Part shown: positions 8,424 through 17,986 of the stretch, one piece after another
Position numbering within the stretch: position 1 is the stretch's first letter
Layout: every line of letters begins with the position of its first letter
Assembly: GCF_001720165.1 (NCBI RefSeq)
Contig: NZ_MCRI01000029.1
Span: 1-33,928 of the forward strand
From: Methylophaga muralis
GTDB lineage: Bacteria > Pseudomonadota > Gammaproteobacteria > Nitrosococcales > Methylophagaceae
Length of the DNA: 33,928 nucleotides
Reading direction: 5' to 3'
The notes under the pieces: model-generated
Database searches by the model: none
The model's input: the letters and a program-made list of their open reading frames with translations, nothing else
What the model was told of the DNA's origin: nothing
Translations under genes and position numbers: made by a program

Positions 8424-8452
8424 AAAATTACTCACTAATCGGGAGCGTTATC

Positions 8453-9817
8453 ATGGCTACAATACAAGCACCGGGCATTGGTTCTGGTTTAGATGTAAAT
8501 GACATTGTTAAACAGTTGATGGCACTTGAGCGTCAGCCAATTACTAGCTTAACGACGAAAAAATCATTTGTTAACGCCCAGATAAGCGCTTATGGCTCGC
8601 TCAAAAGCAAAGTTGCTGATTTCCAGACAGCGATGAACAATCTCAATTCACCGCAAAAATTCCAGGTTTTCAAAGCAACAAGTGGTAATGACTCGGTTTT
8701 AACTACTTCTGTATCCAGTAGTGCCGTTGCCGGTAATTACAACATTGAAGTGGTTAGCCTGGCTGAGCGGGATAAAATTGCCACTAAAGCCTTTACTAAT
8801 GCCAGTTCGGTGGTTGGTGAGGGCACATTAAATATTAGTGTCGGATCTAATAGTTTCGCATTAACAATCGATAGTAGTAATAACACACTTGCTGGCATCC
8901 GTGATGCGATCAACAACGCTACAGATAATACAGGCGTTTCTGCCACGATAGTTACCGGTGATGAAGGTGCTCGATTGGTGCTGTCTTCAAAAGAAACAGG
9001 CACTGATAACGCAGTTCGCATTAGTGTGACTGATAGTGACGGCAGCAATACTGACGAGAATGGCTTATCTGCTTTAGCGTATAACCCAGAAGGTGGGGTG
9101 GAGTTTCGCCCGGCAATAACCTCTGCACAAAATGCTCTGATTAGGGTGGATGGCTTTGATGTTAGCAGTAACTCAAATACATTTTCCGGAGCACTTGATG
9201 GAGTAACAATTAATGCTTCATCTGTTGGAACAACTACCTTAAGTGTTTCTCGCAACGATGAAAAAATTCTTGAATCGGTCCAAGCATTTGCAACAGCATT
9301 TAATGCTTTACGCTCTGAGATTAATACCCAGCGCAGTGGCCAACTTGAAGCAGACAGCACTTTATTAACGCTTGAGCGGCAAATATTTGATGTGTTGAAC
9401 GCCGGTTCGTCTATTGATGGATCTTCTTTTAGTTATCTGATTGAGGCTGGCGTATCAATTAATAAACAAGGTGTCATGGAGGTTGACTCTTCCAGAGTTA
9501 CAGAAATCATGAACAATGATTTTGATTCCTTTGTAAATTTATTTGCCTCAGAAAATGGTGGTTTTGCCGCGAAGCTTTCTACACTTGCCAATGGGTGGTT
9601 GGCTACTGACGGATTGATTGATTCCCGAGAAGATGGTTTGAAGACTCAGGTTAAGGGGATAGATGAGCAGATTTTACGGATGGAAGATCGGATGATTTCC
9701 GTAGAGGCCAGAATTCGTGCACAATTCAGTGCATTGGATACGCTGGTTAGCAGTCTTAACAATACATCGAGCTTTTTAACTCAGCAATTGGCTTCATTGA
9801 ATAACAGTAACAAATAA
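8453..9817 (+). CDS. fliD: Flagellar filament cap protein FliD (HAP2)
   Basis: Cap protein at the filament tip that folds incoming flagellin. The N-terminal FliD domain begins IQAPGIGSGLDVNDIVKQLM, the hallmark of the family, and the C-terminal FliD domain spans about residues 220-445 with a coiled-coil end (GIDEQILRMEDRMISVEARI, then QFSALDTLVSSLNN). A flagellin hook-IN-like stretch lies near residues 118-180. The 454-residue length is normal. GGGAG precedes the ATG. It appears to start a fliD-fliS-fliT transcript from its own sigma-54 site, allowing cap and chaperones to be made apart from flagellin. Confidence 0.95.
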   Translation: MATIQAPGIGSGLDVNDIVKQLMALERQPITSLTTKKSFVNAQISAYGSLKSKVADFQTAMNNLNSPQKFQVFKATSGNDSVLTTSVSSSAVAGNYNIEVVSLAERDKIATKAFTNASSVVGEGTLNISVGSNSFALTIDSSNNTLAGIRDAINNATDNTGVSATIVTGDEGARLVLSSKETGTDNAVRISVTDSDGSNTDENGLSALAYNPEGGVEFRPAITSAQNALIRVDGFDVSSNSNTFSGALDGVTINASSVGTTTLSVSRNDEKILESVQAFATAFNALRSEINTQRSGQLEADSTLLTLERQIFDVLNAGSSIDGSSFSYLIEAGVSINKQGVMEVDSSRVTEIMNNDFDSFVNLFASENGGFAAKLSTLANGWLATDGLIDSREDGLKTQVKGIDEQILRMEDRMISVEARIRAQFSALDTLVSSLNNTSSFLTQQLASLNNSNK

Positions 9818-9835
9818 AACAGAGCTAAACTTAGG

Positions 9836-10237
9836 ATGATGCAAAACATGATCAATAAAAAAGCGCTGGAAGGTTACGGCCGTGGCGCGGTCGCGTCAGA
9901 GGTGAATTTTGCCTCACCACATCGTATTATCCAGATGTTGATGGAAGGTGCATTATCAAAAATTGCAACTGCTAAAGGCTGCATTGCTCGTAACGATATT
10001 GCAGAAAAAAGTCGTCAGATCACCTGGGGCATGAACATTATTCAGGGACTGCGGACCAGTCTTGATGCTCAAAAGGGTGGTGAGGTTGCAGCGAATCTGG
10101 ATTCTTTGTATGAATATATGGGGCGTCGTTTACTAGAAGCCAATGTGACTAATGATGTTGCCATTCTGGATGAAGTCAGTAGCTTACTGATGGAAGTGAA
10201 AGCCGGTTGGGACAACATTCCAGCTGAGTATCACTGA
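9836..10237 (+). CDS. fliS: Flagellin export chaperone FliS
   Basis: Cytoplasmic chaperone that binds the flagellin C-terminus and prevents early polymerisation. The 133 residues match the family: ALEGYGRGAVASEVNFASPHRIIQMLMEGA corresponds to the conserved N-terminal helix region (quoted here in part as ASPHRIIQMLMEGA), followed by four predicted helices and IIQGLRTSLDAQKGGEVA. The start is uncertain because ATG codons at 9836, 9839 and 9848 are all in frame; a TTAGGA motif touches the first. It follows fliD by 18 bases and precedes the FliT-like gene by 6, so the three are probably one transcript. Confidence 0.92.
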   Translation: MMQNMINKKALEGYGRGAVASEVNFASPHRIIQMLMEGALSKIATAKGCIARNDIAEKSRQITWGMNIIQGLRTSLDAQKGGEVAANLDSLYEYMGRRLLEANVTNDVAILDEVSSLLMEVKAGWDNIPAEYH

Positions 10238-10243
10238 GCAACA

Positions 10244-10561
10244 ATGATAACTCCACAAGAAAAACTACAAACCCTGCAACAAGCATCAGAGCTCACCCAA
10301 AGTATGCTGGACCTGGCTAAACAGCAAAAATGGGAAGACCTTCAAGCTATTGAAAAAAAGAGACAGTTCTTGTTGCAAACCGTCTTTCCCGTGGCCGATG
10401 ATTCTTCAGAGATTGAAGGATTTACAACTGAGCTGCAGACACTTATCGATATTAATAATCAACTTATTGCGCATTGCCAACAAGGGAAAGATTCCCTACA
10501 ACTACAAATGCGTGATGCCAAGTTTACCCAAAAAGCCGTAACTGCTTATCAATCCAATTAG
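10244..10561 (+). CDS. fliT: FliT-like flagellar chaperone
   Basis: A 105-residue, all-helical, Gln-rich protein in the position where FliT is normally found. FliT binds FliD and export components and in some species restrains the flagellar master regulator. Sequence conservation in this family is poor, so the call rests mostly on size, helical character and operon position after fliS. The C-terminal stretch (QGKDSLQLQMRDAKFTQKAV) resembles other FliT C-termini. No distinct terminator follows; the next 120 bases hold the likely fleQ promoter. Confidence 0.7.
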   Translation: MITPQEKLQTLQQASELTQSMLDLAKQQKWEDLQAIEKKRQFLLQTVFPVADDSSEIEGFTTELQTLIDINNQLIAHCQQGKDSLQLQMRDAKFTQKAVTAYQSN

Positions 10562-10608
10562 TTAGCGCGCTTGATTCTTTAAAAGTTCCCAAACAGGGTG
10601 TCATTTTT

Positions 10609-10663
10609 TTGACAACCAACTTCAAAGTGCTTAACTTGATTTAACAAATCCTTACAGTAATAC
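10609..10663 (+). promoter_or_regulatory. Candidate sigma-70 promoters of fleQ
   Basis: TTGACA at 10609-10614, 17 bases, then TAACTT at 10632-10637. A second pair, TTGATT (10636-10641), 16 bases and TAATAC (10658-10663), overlaps it. I found no GG-N10-GC site here, which fits a master regulator made independently of sigma-54. Which pair is used cannot be decided. Confidence 0.4.
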
Positions 10664-10700
10664 CGGTGGGCTCGGAGCAGCCTTGCCTTCAGGAGCAGTT

Positions 10701-12188
10701 ATGAACGTGTGTAATATCTTGGTGATAGATAGTGACCCACAACGCCGAGAAACACTTTCCACGCTTATCTCGTTTGTGAATTGCCACGTCGTGGTGGTGG
10801 AAAACATGGAAAGTTGGTTTGAAAGCATTGATGATTTAAATGATATCGCGATGGCTTTAGTCGGAGATTGCGGTGGCGCCAGTCAGACCAAACAATTACT
10901 TCGAGAACTGGTCAATCATGAGGCCAGAGTTCCAGTTTTTACGCTCAATTACCCTCAAAACCCCATTAGCGATTTTCCCGGAACGATCGGTGCTTTAAGC
11001 TATCCAGTCAAATACCCTCAGTTAAACAATGCGTTACAGCAAGCTTCGGTTTATAAAAATCAGGCTGAAAACACAATGGAAACGGAACCGCTGTTTCGTT
11101 CGCTGGTGGGCAACAGCTTAAAAATGAAACGGGTTCAGAAAATGATTCAGCAGGTGTCAGATTCTGAAGCGAATGTATTGATTTTGGGAGAGTCAGGAAC
11201 CGGCAAAGAGGTTGTTGCCCGTAATCTGCATTATTTTTCTTCTCGACGTGAAAAACCTTTCGTGCCAGTTAACTGTGGCGCTATCCCCGGCGAACTACTT
11301 GAAAGTGAATTATTCGGACATGAAAAAGGTGCTTTCACCGGTGCGATAACAGCACGTAAAGGTCGTTTTGAAATGGCTGAAGGTGGCACACTGTTTTTGG
11401 ATGAAATTGGTGATATGCCGTTGCCAATGCAGGTTAAATTGCTCAGGGTCTTGCAGGAAAGAACGTTTGAGCGGGTGGGAAGTAATAAAACACAAAAAGC
11501 CAATGTTAGAGTTATTGCGGCAACGCATAGAAATCTTGAAACACATATAGAAGATGGCCGCTTTCGAGAAGATTTGTTCTATCGCCTGAATGTTTTTCCT
11601 ATTGATATGCCAGCCTTACGTGAACGCCCTGAAGATATTCCATTACTGATTCATGAGCTGATACAGCGTATCGAGCACGAAAATCGCGGGGCCGTGCGAT
11701 TTACTCCGGCAGCTATCGCCTCGTTATGCCGATATAGCTGGCCCGGCAATGTACGCGAACTGGCGAACGTGGTCGAACGTCTGGTGATCTTATTCCCATA
11801 TGGCACAGTGGATTTTGATGATTTGCCAGAAAAATACCAAATTGAAGGTGAGCCATTGGCAGAGGTTATCACTGCAGCTATTTCTGCTCGGCCTGAAGCA
11901 GTTCCCGTGCAAAAGGTAAACTCTAAAACCAGCTTTGCCGATGTTCCTTCTCCTGTAAATGGTTTCAACCATATAGATGAGAGTTTGACGAAACTGAACA
12001 GCATTCCAGAAAATGGACTGGATTTGCGAGAACATCTGGCCAATCTTGAATATTTACTTATTAAACAAGCATTGGATGAAGCATCTGGCGTAGTGGCTCA
12101 TGCTGCCAGTCGATTAAAAATGCGTCGCACCACTTTGGTTGAGAAAATGCGAAAATACGGTATTCAACGCGATATTGAAATCAGTTAA
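10701..12188 (+). CDS. fleQ: Sigma-54-dependent flagellar master regulator FleQ/FlrA
   Basis: Enhancer-binding protein at the top of the polar flagellar hierarchy. The N-terminal FleQ/receiver-like domain occupies residues 1-120. The AAA+ domain has Walker A GESGTGKE at 163-170, the sigma-54 contact loop GAFTGA at 210-215 and Walker [15 protein letters not shown] Fis-type helix-turn-helix ends the protein ([20 protein letters not shown]). The 495 residues match FleQ. I chose ATG 10701 because AGGAG at 10691-10695 is well spaced; an in-frame TTG at 10683 has no such support. In Pseudomonas FleQ binds c-di-GMP and is restrained by FleN; conserved AAA+ features are seen here, but fleN is not in the window. 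Likely targets are the sigma-54 sites listed here, starting with fleS. Confidence 0.93.
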   Translation: MNVCNILVIDSDPQRRETLSTLISFVNCHVVVVENMESWFESIDDLNDIAMALVGDCGGASQTKQLLRELVNHEARVPVFTLNYPQNPISDFPGTIGALSYPVKYPQLNNALQQASVYKNQAENTMETEPLFRSLVGNSLKMKRVQKMIQQVSDSEANVLILGESGTGKEVVARNLHYFSSRREKPFVPVNCGAIPGELLESELFGHEKGAFTGAITARKGRFEMAEGGTLFLDEIGDMPLPMQVKLLRVLQERTFERVGSNKTQKANVRVIAATHRNLETHIEDGRFREDLFYRLNVFPIDMPALRERPEDIPLLIHELIQRIEHENRGAVRFTPAAIASLCRYSWPGNVRELANVVERLVILFPYGTVDFDDLPEKYQIEGEPLAEVITAAISARPEAVPVQKVNSKTSFADVPSPVNGFNHIDESLTKLNSIPENGLDLREHLANLEYLLIKQALDEASGVVAHAASRLKMRRTTLVEKMRKYGIQRDIEIS

Positions 12189-12262
12189 CAAAAGCGCCTG
12201 AAATTTGACTCGAAAATAAAAATACACAAACTAACCAATTGATTTTAAATAAATAAAAAACA

Positions 12263-12278
12263 GGGCATACATTTTGCA
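12263..12278 (+). promoter_or_regulatory. Sigma-54 promoter of fleSR
   Basis: GGGCATACATTTTGCA has GG at 12264-12265 and GC at 12276-12277, ten bases apart, with a consensus TTTGCA -12 element. The predicted start near 12289 is about 30 bases before fleS ATG 12318. FleQ control of fleSR is the known polar-flagellum pattern. Confidence 0.75.
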
Positions 12279-12317
12279 AATCCACTATTGAAAAACCCTT
12301 TAGTGGAGCAAAACTAG

Positions 12318-13496
12318 ATGAACCTGAATTGGCCTGAATCCTCTTCTTCGAGTGAAAGTCCCTTAACGTTAAAACCGATTCGCAGACCTGTTGCGGCGCT
12401 GGCTGATAGCCGTCCAGTGTGGACACCTCCTGTTAGTCAGCCAAAAACTTCTGCTTCGGAAAGTCGTATTGCTGATCGTCTTAGTAGTTTGCTGGCGGTT
12501 ATTCCGGGCGGGGTAGTGGTCATTGATGGGTCGGGGTTGGTTCAGGACTGCAATCAGGTTGCAATTAATCTGTTAGGTGAACCATTAACTGGTCAACGCT
12601 GGATTGATGTCATCAAACGTGCTTTTAAGCCACGCGAAGATGATGGACATGATGTATCACTTGCTGATGGACGATTGGTTCATATCTCTACCAGTCCTTT
12701 AGATAAAGAACCTGGCCAGATTATCCTGCTCCAGGAAGTCACCGAAACTCGTCAACTGCAACGTAAAGTTGCTCATTTGCAACGGTTATCGGCAATGGGC
12801 GAAATGGCAGCACGACTGGCTCATCAAATTCGCACGCCGTTATCTTCAGCCACATTATATTTAGCTCCCCTACTCAAGCCAGAAACCGAACAGGCTACAC
12901 AGTTAAAATTTGCCCGTCGTTTACACGACAGTCTGAGTCATATGGAACAGCTGGTTAGAAATATGTTGGCATTTTCCCGGGGTGATATGAACAGTACTGC
13001 TCCGGTCAGTGTGAGCGGGTTAATCGATGAGTTGGTACAACAATTTATTGCCCAGCCAGAAAGCGAATCGCTAAATGTGCAAGTAATTAATCAGGTTAAT
13101 GACGGCTATGTCTATGGCTGTCAGCCGGCATTAGTCAGTGCATTAAATAATTTGCTGAATAATGCCCGCCAAGCTTGTGGGGAAGCCGGAAAAATCACGA
13201 TACATGCTGACTATGCTGAAGAAGATCAACAGCAATTTATTGAAATCAGTATTGAAGATAATGGCGATGGTATTGCTGAAGCGGATTACGAGAAAATCTT
13301 GCAGCCATTCTATACCACACGCTCAGCTGGAACCGGTCTTGGTTTGGCGGTTGTGCAATCCGTTGCCCGGGCACATAAAGGCCTGCTATGGCTGGATAGT
13401 GAGCAAGGTGTTGGCAGCACATTTTGTCTGCGTCTACCCGTTTATCGTCCGATGAATATGTCTCAGGAATCAATGCAATCAGGAGTGATGTCATGA
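12318..13496 (+). CDS. fleS: Flagellar sensor histidine kinase FleS/FlrB
   Basis: Cytoplasmic histidine kinase that phosphorylates FleR to turn on mid-level flagellar genes. After a Pro/Ser-rich N-terminus there is a PAS domain (about residues 50-130; VVVIDGSGLVQDCNQVAINL). The HisKA box MGEMAARLAHQIRTPLSS has the phospho-accepting His169. The ATPase domain follows with N box NNLLNNARQA, G1 EDNGDGI and G2 GTGLGLAVV. No membrane segment is present, as expected for FleS. AGTGGAG precedes the ATG by about eight bases. The gene ends overlapping fleR in an ATGA junction (13493-13496), so the two proteins are translationally coupled. Confidence 0.92.
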   Translation: MNLNWPESSSSSESPLTLKPIRRPVAALADSRPVWTPPVSQPKTSASESRIADRLSSLLAVIPGGVVVIDGSGLVQDCNQVAINLLGEPLTGQRWIDVIKRAFKPREDDGHDVSLADGRLVHISTSPLDKEPGQIILLQEVTETRQLQRKVAHLQRLSAMGEMAARLAHQIRTPLSSATLYLAPLLKPETEQATQLKFARRLHDSLSHMEQLVRNMLAFSRGDMNSTAPVSVSGLIDELVQQFIAQPESESLNVQVINQVNDGYVYGCQPALVSALNNLLNNARQACGEAGKITIHADYAEEDQQQFIEISIEDNGDGIAEADYEKILQPFYTTRSAGTGLGLAVVQSVARAHKGLLWLDSEQGVGSTFCLRLPVYRPMNMSQESMQSGVMS

Positions 13497-14878
13497 CACA
13501 GTCAATGATTATGGTAGTGGAAGATGATGCTAATTTGCGCATTGCCTTATGTGACACACTTGAACTTGCTGGCTACCGGGTCACCGCAACCGACCACGGA
13601 CAGAAAGCCCTGGATAAATTGGCAAATGAACCAATCAGTTTATTGCTCAGCGATTTGCAAATGCAGCCGATGGATGGGCATACCTTATTGAAAAAAGCTC
13701 GTGCCATGTTGCCGTCTTTACCGGTGGTCATGATGACTGCTTATGGTTCCGTGCAAAGTGCTGTAGAAGCGATGCATGAAGGCGCCTGCGATTATTTGAT
13801 GAAACCATTTGAAGCGGATGATTTGCTACAGCGTGTGCAACGTTATGTGCGTACCTTGCCCGCCAGTGATGATATGGTGGCTGTCGCGAAGTCTTCTGTC
13901 GATTTACAGTCATTGGCAAAGCGTGTCGCAGAAACTGATGCAACTGTTTTAATCAATGGAGAAAGTGGTACTGGTAAAGAGGTATTAGCGCGTTTCATCC
14001 ATCGTCATTCCACTCGCAAAGACGGTCCGTTTGTAGCAATTAACTGTGCTGCCATTCCGGAGTCAATGCTCGAAGCAACCTTATTTGGTTATGAGAAAGG
14101 AGCATTTACCGGGGCGGCTCAAGCCTATGCTGGTAAATTTGAACAGGCCAATCAAGGTACCATTCTGCTGGATGAAATTACCGAAATGGATATTTCATTG
14201 CAGGCTAAATTGCTTAGAGTATTGCAAGAGCGTGAAGTTGAGCGTCTGGGCGGACGGAAAACGTTATCGCTGGATGTCCGTGTATTGGCCACTACTAACC
14301 GCACATTGCGAGAGGAAGTCAAAGCTGGTCGATTCCGTGAAGATTTATTCTATCGTTTAAATGTTTTTCCTTTGCAGTTGTTGCCGTTAAGAGATCGTGC
14401 CGAAGATATTGTTCCTTTAGCTCAACAACTACTGGAACGTCATTGTCAGCATAGTGGCAGAGTCGCGCCGCATTTTGATAATGAAGCACAAATTAAATTA
14501 GCTCAGCATAGCTGGCGAGGCAATGTCCGTGAATTAGACAATGTGATTCAACGTGCGCTGATTTTGCAGAGTGGATCGCTTATCAAAGCCACTGATCTTG
14601 CTTATGAAGCGATGGGTGGCACGCAACAAATCGATGATGGCGTAAAACCGACACCGGTAATTGAAACCATTGAACCTGAGGCGCTGAAAGACAGCAACGA
14701 TGACTTACGCAGTCATGAACAGCGTCATATTCTCGACATATTGGCGAAACATCGAGGCAGTCGGCGTGAAACAGCAAAAGAATTAGGCATCAGTGAACGT
14801 ACGTTACGCTACAAAATCTCACGTTTTAGGGAGCAAGGCGTTGCTATTCCCGGAAAGTTTGGCAAGAAGTCTGCATAA
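13493..14878 (+). CDS. fleR: Sigma-54-dependent response regulator FleR/FlrC
   Basis: Response regulator that activates sigma-54 promoters of basal body, hook and related genes. The receiver domain (residues 1-120) has acidic pocket E10/D11/D12, phospho-Asp54 (SDLQMQPMDG) and the Lys of YLMKPF. The AAA+ domain has [14 protein letters not shown] at 203-208 and LLDEITEMD. The Fis-like helix-turn-helix is GSRRETAKELGISERTLRYK. I chose ATG 13493 because it overlaps the fleS stop and has AGGAG at 13481-13485; upstream in-frame starts inside fleS would add an unrelated extension. The product is 461 residues, typical of FleR. Its last codons contain the sigma-54 promoter for fliE, one of its likely own targets. 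Confidence 0.93.
   Translation: MTQSMIMVVEDDANLRIALCDTLELAGYRVTATDHGQKALDKLANEPISLLLSDLQMQPMDGHTLLKKARAMLPSLPVVMMTAYGSVQSAVEAMHEGACDYLMKPFEADDLLQRVQRYVRTLPASDDMVAVAKSSVDLQSLAKRVAETDATVLINGESGTGKEVLARFIHRHSTRKDGPFVAINCAAIPESMLEATLFGYEKGAFTGAAQAYAGKFEQANQGTILLDEITEMDISLQAKLLRVLQEREVERLGGRKTLSLDVRVLATTNRTLREEVKAGRFREDLFYRLNVFPLQLLPLRDRAEDIVPLAQQLLERHCQHSGRVAPHFDNEAQIKLAQHSWRGNVRELDNVIQRALILQSGSLIKATDLAYEAMGGTQQIDDGVKPTPVIETIEPEALKDSNDDLRSHEQRHILDILAKHRGSRRETAKELGISERTLRYKISRFREQGVAIPGKFGKKSA
14859..14876 (+). promoter_or_regulatory. Sigma-54 promoter of the fliE operon, inside the fleR 3' end
   Basis: TTGGCAAGAAGTCTGCAT has GG at 14861-14862 and GC at 14873-14874, ten bases apart. It spans the last fleR codons and touches the stop. 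Predicted start near 14886 gives a leader of about 37 bases before fliE ATG 14923. Confidence 0.75.
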
Positions 14879-14922
14879 GCTATTTCAGTCCGACATAAAA
14901 AATACAGAGTGAGAACAAACCG

Positions 14923-15255
14923 ATGATAAAAGCCATTGATCCGAATCAGTTGTTAACCCAAATGCGGGCAATGCAAACGCAGGCTAATCAAGCGATGCCG
15001 ATGCCAGCACAGCAAAATCTGGCTAGCGGACGGGTTGATTTTGGGGACTTGATGAAAAATGCCGTTGATAAAGTAAATGAAACACAACAAACGACAGGTC
15101 AATTAAGAACGGCTTTTGAATTAGGCGATCCGAATGTGAGTTTAGCCGATGTAATGATTGCCTCCCAAAAATCCAGTGTGGCGTTTGATGCGACGATTCA
15201 AGTTCGGAATAAGCTAATCGAGGCTTATCAAGAAGTCATGAGAATGTCGATTTAG
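14923..15255 (+). CDS. fliE: Flagellar MS ring-rod junction protein FliE
   Basis: Small export substrate that links the MS ring to the proximal rod and is needed for secretion of later rod proteins. The 110-residue product has a variable Met/Gln/Ala-rich N-terminus and the conserved C-terminal half: VDFGDLMKNAVDKVNETQQ, FELGDPNVSLADVMIASQKS, then FDATIQVRNKLIEAYQEVMR, the standard FliE ending. It is the first gene of the fliEFGHIJ operon and sits 44 bases after fleR. Confidence 0.95.
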   Translation: MIKAIDPNQLLTQMRAMQTQANQAMPMPAQQNLASGRVDFGDLMKNAVDKVNETQQTTGQLRTAFELGDPNVSLADVMIASQKSSVAFDATIQVRNKLIEAYQEVMRMSI

Positions 15256-15284
15256 TGGCGTTGGTTTAACTGAAGAGCTGAAAT

Positions 15285-16973
15285 ATGGAAAATGTACCTG
15301 CTACAAAAATGAATACTTTTGCTGCCAACACACCATTAGCAGTGATGCAGAATAATATTTCCCGTCAGCCTATCACTAAACAGATCATGTTCTTAGTGGC
15401 TATTGCTGCCAGTATTGCCGTGGGTGGCTATGTCTTTATGTGGTCACAAACACCTTCCTATCAGGTGCTGTTTTCAGGGATGGAGGCGCAGGAATCCTCA
15501 GAAGTTGCCACTGTATTACAGCAGATGAATATTAATTATAAGTTGGACCCGACTACAGGCGCACTGTTAGTACCAGCCTCGGATGTACAAGGTCTACGTC
15601 TGCGTCTGGCAGCCGAGGGGTTACCACGCAGTAGTGCTCAGGGCATGGAAATCCTCAGCCAAGAACAAGGATTTGGCACCAGCCAGTTTATCGAACAGGC
15701 ACGTTATCAACGCGCCATGGAACAGGAACTGGCTCGCTCAGTATCTGAATTGCAAAATGTCCGTAGTGCCCGTGTCCACTTGGCGATTCCCAAACAATCT
15801 GTATTTGTTCGTGAACGTAAACCGCCTACCGCTTCAGTTGTCGTCAATCTATATGCGGGTAGAACATTGGAGCGTGGTCATATTGCGGCAATCACCCATA
15901 TGGTGGCTGCAAGCATACCTAATATGAAAAGCTCGGATGTCACTGTTGTCGATCAACGTGGTAACTTGCTCAGCCAGCCTGAACGCAGCAGCAGTATGGC
16001 GCTAAGTGATACGCAGCTTGAGTTTACTCAAAAGCTTGAACAGCTATACATCAGTCGTATTGAAGATATCTTAACGCCAATCGTTGGTATGAACGGGGTG
16101 CGGGCACAAGTAGTTGCCGATGTTGACTTTACTGTCACCGAACAAACACAGGAAAGTTATAACCCGGATCTGGCCGCTTTACGCAGTGAACAATTAGCCG
16201 AAGAAGAACGTGTTGGTGGTCTGGGACCAATGGGAGTCCCTGGTGCACTAACCAATCAACCTCCTGGTGGTGGTGTCGCTCCAGAACAAGCTGTGCAAGA
16301 AAATGTCGGTGCTGATGGAGAGGTAGTAGCTGAAACGGTCACTCCAGGATCTAGTACGCGCCGTAGTACGCGTAACTTCGAATTAGATCGCACTATCAGT
16401 CATAGTCGACTGGCCCCGGGCAGTATTCGTAAGTTGAGTGTTGCGGTACTTGTTGATGAACCGACCACGGCAGATGCTGAGGGTAATGTTGTCACGACAC
16501 CATTAAGCGATGCACAAATGGCACGTATCAATACCTTGGTTATGGATGCCATCGGTTTCAATATGGCTCGTGGCGATAGTTTAAATGTGGTCAGTGCGCC
16601 TTTCGTGACACCGATTGAAGCTGAACCACTGCCTGCTATTCCTTTATGGGAACAGCCTTGGGTTTGGGAAATCGGCAAGCAAGTCTTAGGTGCGCTGGTG
16701 GTGTTATTCCTGATATTTGGTTTAATCCGACCGGCCTTCAGAGATTTGAATAAATCGCCTGACAAACAGATAGCGAATCAATCTGGTGATGGCGATGGAA
16801 TGACTGCAGAACAAGTTTTGGCGGCAAGTAGTAAAAACGGTGAGGATATTGCTAAACTGACGACTGGTTCTGAGCGCGTTGAACAACATTTGACTAATAT
16901 CCGTAGCTTAGTACAACAGGACCCTGCGCTAGTCGCGCAAGTGGTTAAAAACTGGGCAGCGAGTGATGCATAA
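15285..16973 (+). CDS. fliF: Flagellar MS-ring protein FliF
   Basis: Inner-membrane protein whose multimer forms the MS ring, the base on which rotor and export gate assemble. There are two membrane segments: residues about 34-54 and about 457-477. Between them lies the periplasmic YscJ/FliF domain, including QVLFSGMEAQESSEVATVLQ and EQARYQRAMEQELARSVSEL, and a low-complexity Gly/Pro region near 310-330. The cytoplasmic tail ends QDPALVAQVVKNWAASDA, the FliG-binding peptide. The 562-residue length is normal. The TAATG junction with fliG (16971-16975) couples their translation. Confidence 0.96.
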   Translation: MENVPATKMNTFAANTPLAVMQNNISRQPITKQIMFLVAIAASIAVGGYVFMWSQTPSYQVLFSGMEAQESSEVATVLQQMNINYKLDPTTGALLVPASDVQGLRLRLAAEGLPRSSAQGMEILSQEQGFGTSQFIEQARYQRAMEQELARSVSELQNVRSARVHLAIPKQSVFVRERKPPTASVVVNLYAGRTLERGHIAAITHMVAASIPNMKSSDVTVVDQRGNLLSQPERSSSMALSDTQLEFTQKLEQLYISRIEDILTPIVGMNGVRAQVVADVDFTVTEQTQESYNPDLAALRSEQLAEEERVGGLGPMGVPGALTNQPPGGGVAPEQAVQENVGADGEVVAETVTPGSSTRRSTRNFELDRTISHSRLAPGSIRKLSVAVLVDEPTTADAEGNVVTTPLSDAQMARINTLVMDAIGFNMARGDSLNVVSAPFVTPIEAEPLPAIPLWEQPWVWEIGKQVLGALVVLFLIFGLIRPAFRDLNKSPDKQIANQSGDGDGMTAEQVLAASSKNGEDIAKLTTGSERVEQHLTNIRSLVQQDPALVAQVVKNWAASDA

Positions 16974-17986
16974 TGGCCGAACAACCCCGTAAATTAACAG
17001 GCACTGAAAAAGCCGCTGTCTTTCTCCGCTCTATCGGTGAGGAAGAGGCCGCTCAAGTGCTCAAACATATGGGCCCCAAAGAAGTTCAGAAAATCGGTCA
17101 GGCCATGGCAACGCTCACTAATGTGACGCGGTTTGAAGTTGAGACCGTTTTGGATAATTTTGTCACCACCGTTGAGCAAGAGACCGGTTTGGGCATAGGC
17201 TCCCATGATTATGTTCGAAAAATGCTGATAGGGGCTTTGGGTGAAGAGCGTGCCGGAGGTTTACTTGATAGGATTCTTTCTGGTGGCAATACCAATGGTC
17301 TTGAACAATTAAAATGGATGGATGCCCGCGCTATCTATGAGGTCATTCGTTTAGAACACCCACAAATCATCGCGATAGTCTGTTCTTTTCTAGATCCTGA
17401 CCAGGCTGCACAGGTTCTGAGTATGTTTCCTGAACGGGATCAGGCGGCTATTCTGCTTCGAGTTGCAACTTTAGATGGTGTACAACCTGCGGCTCTCAAT
17501 GAACTCAACGAGATTCTCGAAAAGCAATTTAGCGGTAACGCAGGTGGTCAAACGGCTACCGTTGGTGGCCCTAAAACGGCAGCGGATATTCTCAACTTTG
17601 TTGAGGGCAGTCGTGAAGCCGCTATCATGGAAAAAATTAAAGAAGCAGAGCCTGATTTGGGTCAGAATATCGAAGATCTGATGTTTGTCTTTGATAATTT
17701 AATTGATGTTGATGATCGCGGTATGCAGACATTAATGCGTGAAATTCAAACCGATCAGTTGCAGCTGGCGCTTAAAGGTGCCGACGAAAATCTTAAAGAG
17801 AAATTTCTTAAAAATATGTCTCAACGTGCAGCAGAAATGCTGCGAGATGATCTCGAGGCCATGGGACCAGTGCGTGTCAGCGATGTTGAAGCCGCACAAA
17901 AATCCATTTTGGCTACCGCACGGATGCTATCCGATAAAGGTGATATTGCTTTAGGAAGCGCTGGTGGCGGTGATGACTTCATCTGA
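16973..17986 (+). CDS. fliG: Flagellar motor switch protein FliG
   Basis: Rotor protein on the MS ring that receives torque from the stators and switches direction with FliM and FliN. The N-terminal FliF-binding domain (LTGTEKAAVFLRSIGEEEAA), middle domain (LEHPQIIAIVCSFLDPDQAA) and C-terminal torque domain are all present. In the last, the charged residues known from E. coli appear conserved: Lys in LKGA, Arg in SQRAAEM, the Asp pair in LRDDLEAMG and Arg in GPVRVSDVE. The 337 residues match the family. The start overlaps the fliF stop by one base and the end overlaps fliH. Confidence 0.97.
   Translation: MAEQPRKLTGTEKAAVFLRSIGEEEAAQVLKHMGPKEVQKIGQAMATLTNVTRFEVETVLDNFVTTVEQETGLGIGSHDYVRKMLIGALGEERAGGLLDRILSGGNTNGLEQLKWMDARAIYEVIRLEHPQIIAIVCSFLDPDQAAQVLSMFPERDQAAILLRVATLDGVQPAALNELNEILEKQFSGNAGGQTATVGGPKTAADILNFVEGSREAAIMEKIKEAEPDLGQNIEDLMFVFDNLIDVDDRGMQTLMREIQTDQLQLALKGADENLKEKFLKNMSQRAAEMLRDDLEAMGPVRVSDVEAAQKSILATARMLSDKGDIALGSAGGGDDFI

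Noticed and set aside
8737..9360. 207-codon open frame on the minus strand
   Set aside because: Antisense to fliD, low-complexity Ser/Leu/Val composition, no ribosome binding site or homology recognised.
10599..10615. TGTCA-T-run-TGACA as a terminator after the FliT-like gene
   Set aside because: The T run forms the loop rather than following the stem, and the right arm overlaps a plausible -35 of fleQ.
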